NCBI GenBank assembly: GCA_937864895.1 | Contig: CALMDF010000266.1 | Span: forward strand, 1-5,697 | DNA: 5,697 nucleotides | Source: an uncultured Holophagales bacterium | Lineage (GTDB): Bacteria; Acidobacteriota; Thermoanaerobaculia; UBA5066 | Direction of reading: 5' to 3' | Part shown: positions 1 to 5,697 of the stretch, one piece after another | How positions within the stretch are numbered: position 1 is the first letter of the stretch | Layout of the letters: every line of letters begins with the position of its first letter | Notes under the pieces: model-generated | What the model was told of the DNA's origin: nothing | The model's input: only the letters and a program-made list of their open reading frames with translations | Databases searched by the model: none | Made by a program: the position numbers and the translations under genes

Positions 1-1185
1 CCTCGCTGCGGAGGCCGGCACCTCGACGCTCCGCCCCCAGCGGAGGAAGTCCCGGACGGAAAGCCCCGAGAAGCTCCGGGCCGCGCCCCCCGTGGGGAGA
101 ACGTGGTTCGGCCCGGCGACGTAGTCGCCGAAGGCCGTGGGCGTGTCGCTCCCGACGAAGACGGCGCCGGAGGTCGCGACGAATCGGGCGGCGTGCCGTT
201 CGGCGGCGCGGCCCATGAGCTCGACGTGCTCGGCGGCGAAGGCCACGCCCTCCTTCGCCGCCGCGTCGAGCGTCGGGAAGACGAGGGCGAAGCCGTTCGA
301 GGCCAGCGAGGCGCGCGCCGTCGCGGCCGTCGGGAGGCCCTCGAGCTGCCTGTCGACCTCGGCGGCCGACGCCTCCGCGAGCTCGCGCCGGTCGGTGAAC
401 AGGACGCAGATCGCGTCCGGGTCGTGCTCGGCCTGGGCGAGAAGGTCGGCCGCGATCCGCGCCGGTTCGGCCCCCGCGGCCGCGAGGACGAGGACCTCGG
501 ACGGTCCGGCGGGCATGTCGACGGAGACGAGCCCCGAAACGAGGTGCTTGGCGGCGGCGACCCAGCGGTTGCCCGGCCCGACGACCTTGGTGCACCCGGC
601 GAGGGAGACGAGACCGGCGATGCCGTGCGCCCCCCCGGCGAGGAGGACCTGGTCGACGCCGAGCTCGGCGAGGGCCCACCGCAGCTCGCGGCTCTCGCGG
701 AAGGCGCGGGGCGGGGTCGCCACGACGATCCGCCTCGCCCTGGCGACGCGCGCCGGGACGACGCCCATGAGGAGCGACGAGGGGTAGAACGCCCGCCCGC
801 CCGGGACGTAGATCCCGACCGCCTCGTGCGGCACCGGCCTCTCGACGAACGCCACGCCGAGGGCGTCGCGGAAGGCGAAACCCTTCGGCAGCTGCCTCCG
901 GTGATAGGCCGTGAGGCGCTGGCGCGCGAGGCGGAAGGCGGAAGCGAACGCGGGGTCGACGCCGGTCTCGCGCCGCGGACGGGCGAGGAGCCCCTTCTCC
1001 GGGATCGCTTCGCCGTCGAATTCGCGAACGAAGCGGGCGAGCGCGGGGGCGCCCCCGGCGAGGACGGCCTCGACGATCGGCAGCGCCTCCCGGAGCGTCG
1101 GGAAGTCGGGCGAAAGGCGGCGCGACCGGAGCCGGGCGAGGAGGGCCCGGCCCTGGCGGGAGGAGGAGGCGGCGACCTTCAGCAC
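1..1185 (-). CDS. hisD: histidinol dehydrogenase (C-terminus outside window)
   Basis: This gene encodes the zinc enzyme that oxidises L-histidinol to L-histidine in two NAD+-dependent steps, the end of the pathway. The first 395 codons are present; roughly the last 25-35 residues, including the final zinc histidine, are cut off. Visible motifs include VGIYVPGGRA (123-132), VVGPGN (201-206), DMPAGPSEV (223-231), zinc-site Gln251 and His254 (LLAQAEHD), catalytic Glu319-His320 (AAEHVELM), Asp354 (GDYVAGPNHVLPTGG), and LSVRDFLR. The GTG at 1185-1183 overlaps the hisZG stop by 7 nt, with GAAGG about 10 nt upstream. No earlier start is possible without leaving the family's N-terminal boundary. Odd points: the usual GGAQAIAAL reads GGAHGIAGL, and the following loop is about four residues shorter than in E. 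coli HisD by my eye alignment. All core catalytic residues seen are kept, so it is probably active. Its position as third gene of the operon puts it under the same Trp/His attenuator. Confidence 0.94.
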   Translation of the reverse strand, partial: MLKVAASSSRQGRALLARLRSRRLSPDFPTLREALPIVEAVLAGGAPALARFVREFDGEAIPEKGLLARPRRETGVDPAFASAFRLARQRLTAYHRRQLPKGFAFRDALGVAFVERPVPHEAVGIYVPGGRAFYPSSLLMGVVPARVARARRIVVATPPRAFRESRELRWALAELGVDQVLLAGGAHGIAGLVSLAGCTKVVGPGNRWVAAAKHLVSGLVSVDMPAGPSEVLVLAAAGAEPARIAADLLAQAEHDPDAICVLFTDRRELAEASAAEVDRQLEGLPTAATARASLASNGFALVFPTLDAAAKEGVAFAAEHVELMGRAAERHAARFVATSGAVFVGSDTPTAFGDYVAGPNHVLPTGGAARSFSGLSVRDFLRWGRSVEVPASAAR

Positions 1186-2810
1186 GAGCCCGCCACCTTC
1201 GCCGAGAGCCGGGAGACGATCTCGGCCACCTCGGCGCGCCGCTCGACGAGCGCACGGCTCCCGACGATGAACGTGGCCCGGCTCGGGAGAATGGTCTCCA
1301 GCTCCACGAGGTCGTGCGCCACCATCGTCGAGCCGGTCTCGATGAGGTCGACGACGACGTCGGTGAGCTTCAGCGCCGCGGCGAGCTCCACCGAGCCCGC
1401 GAGCGGGACGACCTCGTGCGGGATCTTCCTCGAGTCGAAATACCGCTCGGCCAGACGCCGGTACTTCGTCCCGACCCTCACCGGGTGGCCGTTGGGCCGG
1501 AACTCCTCCCCCGCGCGCCCGATGAGCGAGAGGCGGCACGCGCCGTACGGCAGCTCGAGCGGGGCGCAGACCTCCTCCCCCGACTCCTCGATCCGGTCGC
1601 TCCCGACGACACCCGCGTCGGCGCCGCCGAAGGCGACGTAGGTCGGCACGTCGTCATCCTTGAGGAGGAGGAGCTCGAAGCGGCCGCTCCGGTCCGGAAC
1701 CAGGAGCCTGCGGCCGTCGCTCTCGGGGAAATCGGCGCCGGCCGCGCGGAGAAGGTCGAGCGTCTTCCCGAGGAGCCGCCCCTTCCCCGTGGCGATGCGA
1801 AAGGGACGGTTCGCCGCCGGGGCGCCCGGCCCGGCCGCCTCGATGGCCGTCGCGAGCGCCCCGAGTCCGATGCAGAAGCCGACCGCGGGGGCGTCCGGGC
1901 CGAAGCGTCCGAGGAGGCCGTCGTAGCGGCCGCCCCCGGCGAGGCTCCCGCCGCCGCCCCGCGCGTCGAGGGCGAAGGTGAGGCCGGTGTAGTACGGGGC
2001 GGCCGGCGTCCCCGCCAGGTCGACGACGACCTCGATCCCCTCTCTCGCCCCCCGGGCCACGCCGGCCGCCGCCGCTAGGGAGCGGGCGGCCTGCGCGAGG
2101 ACGGGGAGGTCGAAGAGGGGCGACCGCGGGTCGAAGCCGGTGAGGAGCGCGGCCCCGACCTCCTCGGAGTCCTTCTCGGTCGCGCCCGCCGCCCGGAGCC
2201 TCTCCGCGAGCCGGCGCACGTGCCGGGCCCTCGCGTCGGCGAGCGCTTCGTCGAGCGCGCTCTTCTTCCGGTTCACGAGCCCCGGCGCGACCGCGGCGAG
2301 GAGCGCCGGGAGGAGACCCGCCCAGCCGAGCGTCAGGCAGAGCCTCGCGGAAGGCACGTCCCTCACCGCGTCGAGGAGCGTCCGGAGCATCCGTAGGTCG
2401 GCGTCGAAGGAGCCGTCGCCGTAGAGCTCCGCCCCCACCTGCGCGAACTCGCGCGGGCGCCCGACGCCCGACGGCTCGTCCCTCACGACGTCGCCGCGGT
2501 AGAAGAGCGCGACGGGCATCGGGAGCCCGGCGAGGCGGGGCGCGACGACGCGGGCAGCCATCGGCGTAAAGTCGGCACGGAGGGCGAGGAGCTCTCCTCC
2601 CCGGTCGACGAAGCGGTAGAGCCGCTCGTCGCCCTCGGCCGTCACGCCGTCGTAGGGCGAGGCGAAGTCGAGGACCGGGAGGATCGTCTCGCGGAAGCCG
2701 GCCTCGCAGAGGGTGCGGACGACGGCGTCCTCGACCCCCCGGCGGCGCTCGGCCGATTCGAAGAGGAGCGCCTGGACGCCCCGGGGGAGGTTCGGAGAGG
2801 GAGAGCTCAT
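1179..2810 (-). CDS. hisZG: HisZ-HisG fusion: ATP phosphoribosyltransferase with regulatory subunit
   Basis: This single protein of 543 residues should catalyse the first committed step of histidine synthesis, joining ATP and PRPP into phosphoribosyl-ATP. Residues 1 to about 325 are HisZ, a class II histidyl-tRNA synthetase paralogue: LRADFTP (77-83), YRGDVVRDE, GRPREFAQVGAELYG (117-131), YYTGLTF (273-279), GGGRYDGLLGRFG (292-304) and GFCIGLGAL (311-319). An Ala/Pro-rich linker (about 322-335) leads to a short-form HisG: GKGRLLGKTLDLL, GADAGVVGSD (396-405), VGTKY (446-450) and the PRPP loop ETGSTM (491-496). Short-form HisG lacks its own histidine-sensing domain and normally needs separate HisZ; here they are one chain, which fixes 1:1 stoichiometry. 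The HisG signature has Lys481-Leu-Thr483 where Gly-Leu-Ala/Ser is usual. The ATG overlaps the aroDE stop. An open frame continues upstream, but it only shadows aroDE. Domain assignment is secure. Feedback by histidine through HisZ is known for the family and inferred here. Confidence 0.95.
   Translation of the reverse strand: MSSPSPNLPRGVQALLFESAERRRGVEDAVVRTLCEAGFRETILPVLDFASPYDGVTAEGDERLYRFVDRGGELLALRADFTPMAARVVAPRLAGLPMPVALFYRGDVVRDEPSGVGRPREFAQVGAELYGDGSFDADLRMLRTLLDAVRDVPSARLCLTLGWAGLLPALLAAVAPGLVNRKKSALDEALADARARHVRRLAERLRAAGATEKDSEEVGAALLTGFDPRSPLFDLPVLAQAARSLAAAAGVARGAREGIEVVVDLAGTPAAPYYTGLTFALDARGGGGSLAGGGRYDGLLGRFGPDAPAVGFCIGLGALATAIEAAGPGAPAANRPFRIATGKGRLLGKTLDLLRAAGADFPESDGRRLLVPDRSGRFELLLLKDDDVPTYVAFGGADAGVVGSDRIEESGEEVCAPLELPYGACRLSLIGRAGEEFRPNGHPVRVGTKYRRLAERYFDSRKIPHEVVPLAGSVELAAALKLTDVVVDLIETGSTMVAHDLVELETILPSRATFIVGSRALVERRAEVAEIVSRLSAKVAGSC
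1193..1200 (-). promoter_or_regulatory. ribosome-binding site of hisD within hisG
   Basis: GAAGGTGG ends 7 nt before the GTG at 1185-1183, inside the last codons of the HisG domain. It supports GTG as the hisD start and, with the 7-nt gene overlap, suggests coupled translation. Purine-rich stretches are common in this sequence, so this call is moderate. Confidence 0.5.
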
Positions 2811-4300
2811 CTGGAGACCTCGAAGAGTGCCTGGATCCGGGCCGGCAGGCGGGCGGCGAGCGCCGCCGCGCCGGCCGGGCGGCCGGTGAAGAGGGCCGAC
2901 TGTCCGGCCGCCTGGGAGAGGAGGAGCGAGAAGCCGTCGACGAGGCGCGCCCCGCGACGGAGAGCCTCTGCGGCGAACGGCGTCCCGCCGGGCCGGTAGG
3001 GGGCGTCGACGGCGAGGACTCCCGGCGCGAGAAGCGCCCCGTCGCACGGGAGAGGGTCGGACGCGTCGAGACCGAGAGGAGTGGCGTTCACGACGACTCC
3101 GTACGGGAGCCCCGAGCCCGCCGGATTCGACACGACGCGGGCCCCGCACCCGGACGCCAGGGCGGCGGCGCGCGGGGCGTTGCGGGCCGCCACGTCGACG
3201 GAGAACCCCCGCTCCACGAGAGCCTCGACGGCGGCCCGGGCCATCCCGCCGGCCCCGAGGACGAGGGCGGCGCCCCCGTCCGGCGCCTCGGGAATCGCCT
3301 CGAGAAGGGCCTCCCGGTCGGTGTTCGCCGCCGAGACGGAGCCGTCCACGCCGAAGAGGAGCGTATTGCCGACGCTCCCCTCGACGGCCCCGGCGACCCG
3401 GGCCGCCTCCTCCTTGAACGGGATCGTCACCGACGCCCCGCCCAGAGGCAGCCCGAGGGCGGAGAGGGCCCCGCGGAGCACGGGGAGCTCCTCGCGAAGC
3501 GAACGGAGCGCGACGGGGACGTAGAGCGCCGGCAGGCCGAGCGCCTCGAAGGCGGCGTTGTGGAGGGCCGGCGAGAGGGAGTGGGAGACGCGTCCGCCGA
3601 GGAGGGCGAAGAGGGCCTCCACCGGTCGTGGGCGGCCGACGGCGTAGACGTCGAGAAGGTCCGAGGCGAGGAGCTGCCCCGGCGCGGTCGCCTCGCCGGG
3701 GAGCGCCGCCCCGAAGGAGAGCGCCGCCCCGAGGCAGGGCGACAGGGCGCGCGTGAGGAGCCCGGCCTCCCCCATGCCGAAGGCCGTGAAGCGGCCGCCT
3801 GCGCGGGAGGACTGGAGGCGCAGGAGCCGGAGGGCGTCCCCGAGCCCGCGGGCCGTCGCCACGAGCTTGACGTATCGGGCGCCGCTCGCCTCCATCCGCC
3901 CGGCGAGCGCCTCCACGTCGTCCGGCACCCCTTCGAAGTCGTGAGCCGAGACGACGACGCGCCCGCCCGGAAGGCCGAGGAGCCCGGCCCCCGACCGCGC
4001 GAGCTCGACGTCGACGAGGTCGAACCCGGCGTCGAGCGCGGCGGCGAGGAGCGCCGCGGCTTCCCCCGTCGACCCCTGGAACCGGCCTCCCTCGGCACGG
4101 GATCGGAGCGTCGCGAGGAGGGTCCGCCCCCCGAACGCCGCCCGGAGGGCCGGGAAGTCCGGCGCTTCTTCCAGCGCGTCCAGGCGGACCTCGACGGCCG
4201 GGACCCGCGCGTCGACGACCCGCGCGGCCTCGGCCAGCGCGTCGTTCGTCGCGCGCGAGACCGAGGCGACGAGGAGCGTTCTCTGCGGCGTTGTGACCAA
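2807..4300 (-). CDS. aroDE: bifunctional 3-dehydroquinate dehydratase (type I) / shikimate 5-dehydrogenase
   Basis: This protein of 497 residues joins two consecutive shikimate-pathway enzymes: dehydration of 3-dehydroquinate to 3-dehydroshikimate, then NADPH-dependent reduction to shikimate. Residues 1 to about 222 are a type I dehydroquinase: EVRLD (Glu37, Arg39, Asp41), Arg66 in the LRS motif, catalytic His120 (SAHDF), Schiff-base Lys145 (YVKLV), and the FGMGEAG and APGQ loops. Residues from about 228 are AroE: shikimate-binding HSLSP (from His240), Lys296 in VTIPFKE, Asn312 and Asp328 (ANTD), a GAGGMARA nucleotide loop (349-356), VVNATPLG and a C-terminal DGFSLLLSQA with Gln463. The usual G-x-P before HS reads G-G-R. 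The same domain order occurs in plant and chlamydial enzymes. The start is TTG in the terminator's U tract, chosen because of the Shine-Dalgarno sequence and because no other start is in frame. It is the first gene after the attenuator, and its stop overlaps the hisZG start as ATGA. Function is secure; the start is less so. Confidence 0.95.
   Translation of the reverse strand: MVTTPQRTLLVASVSRATNDALAEAARVVDARVPAVEVRLDALEEAPDFPALRAAFGGRTLLATLRSRAEGGRFQGSTGEAAALLAAALDAGFDLVDVELARSGAGLLGLPGGRVVVSAHDFEGVPDDVEALAGRMEASGARYVKLVATARGLGDALRLLRLQSSRAGGRFTAFGMGEAGLLTRALSPCLGAALSFGAALPGEATAPGQLLASDLLDVYAVGRPRPVEALFALLGGRVSHSLSPALHNAAFEALGLPALYVPVALRSLREELPVLRGALSALGLPLGGASVTIPFKEEAARVAGAVEGSVGNTLLFGVDGSVSAANTDREALLEAIPEAPDGGAALVLGAGGMARAAVEALVERGFSVDVAARNAPRAAALASGCGARVVSNPAGSGLPYGVVVNATPLGLDASDPLPCDGALLAPGVLAVDAPYRPGGTPFAAEALRRGARLVDGFSLLLSQAAGQSALFTGRPAGAAALAARLPARIQALFEVSR
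2817..2821 (-). promoter_or_regulatory. ribosome-binding site of hisZG within the aroDE 3' end
   Basis: GAGGT lies 6 nt before the ATG at 2810-2808. The last bases of aroDE form ATGA, so the hisZG start and aroDE stop share bases. This fixes the hisZG start and implies termination-reinitiation coupling. Confidence 0.7.
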
Positions 4301-4331
4301 AACAAGACCCCCTCGTTCGTCCGAGGGGGTC
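4298..4331 (-). terminator. intrinsic terminator / attenuator of the aro/his operon
   Basis: A perfect 10-bp GC-rich stem (4331-4322 GACCCCCTCG with 4315-4306 CGAGGGGGTC) with a 6-nt loop is followed by TTGTTTT on the minus strand, a U-rich run that is rare in this sequence. It would terminate transcripts that start at the leader promoter when Trp and His are plentiful. It probably also ends readthrough from cysS. The 3' arm carries the aroDE Shine-Dalgarno sequence and the tail carries its TTG start. Folding would therefore also block translation of any transcript that escapes termination. Confidence 0.85.
4308..4314 (-). promoter_or_regulatory. Shine-Dalgarno of aroDE inside the terminator stem
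   Basis: GAGGGGG lies 7 nt before the TTG at 4300-4298 and supports that unusual start codon. It is entirely within the 3' arm of the terminator, so it is hidden in the terminated fold and free in the antiterminated fold. No ATG or GTG occurs in frame nearby, and the dehydroquinase domain begins within ten residues of this TTG. Confidence 0.65.
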
Positions 4332-4369
4332 GTTGCGGTTCACCTTCTCTGCCCCGCGCCCTCGGACGA
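4317..4369 (-). promoter_or_regulatory. antiterminator pairing 3:4
   Basis: RNA 4369-4359 (TCGTCCGAGGG) is an exact 11-base complement of 4327-4317 (CCCTCGGACGA). The latter covers most of the terminator's 5' arm and its loop. Forming this long-range stem makes the terminator at 4331-4306 impossible. It also leaves the aroDE ribosome-binding sequence at 4314-4308 single-stranded. The antiterminator competes with hairpin 2:3 for 4368-4362. Four segments with exactly the alternating pairing logic of an attenuator are hard to explain otherwise. The structure was read by eye and not folded computationally. Confidence 0.72.
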
Positions 4370-4388
4370 CTCGCGTCCGACGAGCGCG
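4355..4388 (-). promoter_or_regulatory. attenuator hairpin 2:3 (anti-antiterminator)
   Basis: RNA 4380-4374 (TCGGACG) pairs perfectly with 4368-4362 (CGTCCGA) around a 5-nt loop. A lower stem of five pairs (4388-4384 with 4359-4355) closes it through a small internal loop. It sequesters segment 4369-4359, the 5' half of the antiterminator. It should form when the ribosome has reached the leader stop codon and blocks hairpin 1:2, which leaves the downstream terminator free to fold. If hairpin 1:2 forms, only a 4-bp remnant (4377-4374 with 4368-4365) of this stem can persist. Confidence 0.65.
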
Positions 4389-4400
4389 TGGCGCTCGCCG
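4378..4400 (-). promoter_or_regulatory. attenuator hairpin 1:2 (forms when the ribosome stalls; pro-antitermination)
   Basis: Right after the leader stop codon, RNA 4400-4391 pairs with 4387-4378 around a CAC loop. The stem has ten pairs, including seven continuous Watson-Crick pairs (CGAGCGC with GCGCTCG) and one G-U. A ribosome waiting at any of the five Trp/His codons would reach only to about 4411-4399, assuming the usual 15-16 nt from the first P-site base to its leading edge. It would leave this hairpin largely free. A ribosome at the stop codon would reach about 4393 and cover most of the 5' arm. The 3' arm shares bases 4387-4384 and 4380-4378 with the 5' strand of the competing 2:3 hairpin, so the two exclude each other in full form. 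Confidence 0.65.
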
Positions 4401-4403
4401 TCG

Positions 4404-4445
4404 CTATCCGTGATGCCAGTGCCAGAGGACCGGGGCGAACGTCAT
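4404..4445 (-). CDS. Trp/His-rich leader peptide of the aro/his attenuator
   Basis: This is a 13-codon ORF (ATG at 4445, TAG at 4406-4404) with predicted product MTFAPVLWHWHHG. Residues 8-12 are Trp-His-Trp-His-His (TGG CAC TGG CAT CAC, 4424-4410), two codons before the stop. Runs of the regulated amino acid near the end of a short ORF, followed by alternative hairpins and a terminator, are the hallmark of ribosome-mediated attenuation in the trp and his operons of other bacteria. Here both residues occur together, and the downstream operon contains both aromatic and histidine genes. I see no Shine-Dalgarno sequence before the ATG. The promoter places the transcript start at or within about 3 nt of it, so the message may be leaderless. 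The peptide is expected to have no function beyond being translated. The same frame is open upstream, but the ATG is the only sensible start. That it acts as a sensor is inferred from sequence architecture. Confidence 0.82.
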   Translation of the reverse strand: MTFAPVLWHWHHG

Positions 4446-4454
4446 CGGGCCGGG

Positions 4455-4480
4455 ATTCTGGGGGGAGCCCCGGGAGCCTG

Positions 4481-4484
<4 letters not shown>
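4455..4484 (-). promoter_or_regulatory. sigma-70-type promoter of the aro/his operon
   Basis: A perfect TTGACA occupies 4484-4479. It is followed by an 18-nt spacer and CAGAAT at 4460-4455, which matches four of six positions of TATAAT. The -35 box contains the stop codon of cysS. Standard spacing puts transcription start near 4448-4445, at or just before the leader ATG at 4445. AT-rich hexamers like these stand out in such GC-rich sequence. The downstream leader peptide and attenuator are where a promoter would require them. The start site itself is inferred, not observed. Confidence 0.7.

Positions 4485-5697
<1,213 letters not shown>

Noticed and set aside
103..1641. 512-residue plus-strand open frame
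   Set aside because: It is antisense to hisD and the HisG domain, has biased charged composition and no family motifs, while the minus strand encodes clear enzymes throughout.
4308..4329. Inverted repeat as an operator or mobile-element end
   Set aside because: The stem is followed by a U-rich tail in the transcription direction and one arm has an exact competing partner upstream, which fits an attenuator. No transposase or duplicated ends are present.
2811..4343. Upstream extension of the hisZG frame from a GTG at 4343, making a 1054-residue protein
   Set aside because: The extra ~511 residues are Arg/Pro/Gly-rich with no recognisable domain and lie exactly over aroDE in another frame. HisZ has a good ATG and Shine-Dalgarno at 2810. 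The long open frame is a high-GC artefact.
4298..4445. T-box riboswitch or amino-acid-binding riboswitch as the explanation of the leader
   Set aside because: The leader is too short for a T-box stem I and I see no T-box-like conserved sequence. The Trp/His codon run with alternating stems explains the region fully.

Overview
The window is very GC-rich bacterial DNA. All genes I can support lie on the minus strand, so the genetic order runs from high to low coordinates: cysS (3' part), then an attenuator-type leader, then aroDE, hisZ-hisG (one fused gene) and hisD (cut by the window edge). No mobile element, tRNA, rRNA or CRISPR array is visible. The gene content (a fused type I dehydroquinase/shikimate dehydrogenase next to a fused HisZ-HisG) does not fit the usual model bacteria. 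An acidobacterial or similar high-GC lineage is my best guess, but that is a weak inference.

Region by region: 5697-4481 holds the C-terminal ~404 residues of cysteinyl-tRNA synthetase. Its TGA stop lies inside a perfect TTGACA -35 box (4484-4479), followed by an 18-nt spacer and a CAGAAT -10-like box (4460-4455). The predicted transcript starts at or within a few bases of an ATG at 4445. That ATG opens a 13-codon ORF whose product contains the run Trp-His-Trp-His-His just before its stop. Downstream are four mutually exclusive RNA pairings ending in an intrinsic terminator (stem 4331-4306 plus a U-rich tail). The layout is that of a ribosome-mediated transcription attenuator that appears to read both tryptophan and histidine supply. 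The terminator's 3' arm also contains the ribosome-binding site of aroDE, whose TTG start lies in the U tract.

The controlled operon is compact. aroDE and hisZG overlap by 4 nt (ATGA) and hisZG and hisD by 7 nt, which implies translational coupling. The products are two shikimate-pathway steps (towards chorismate, hence Trp, Phe and Tyr), the first step of histidine synthesis (ATP phosphoribosyltransferase with its regulatory subunit fused on), and the last two oxidations of histidine synthesis (histidinol dehydrogenase). One operon serving both aromatic and histidine synthesis, behind a leader peptide with both Trp and His control codons, is the main discovery of the window. The rest is ordinary housekeeping sequence with a few unusual fusions and motif changes.
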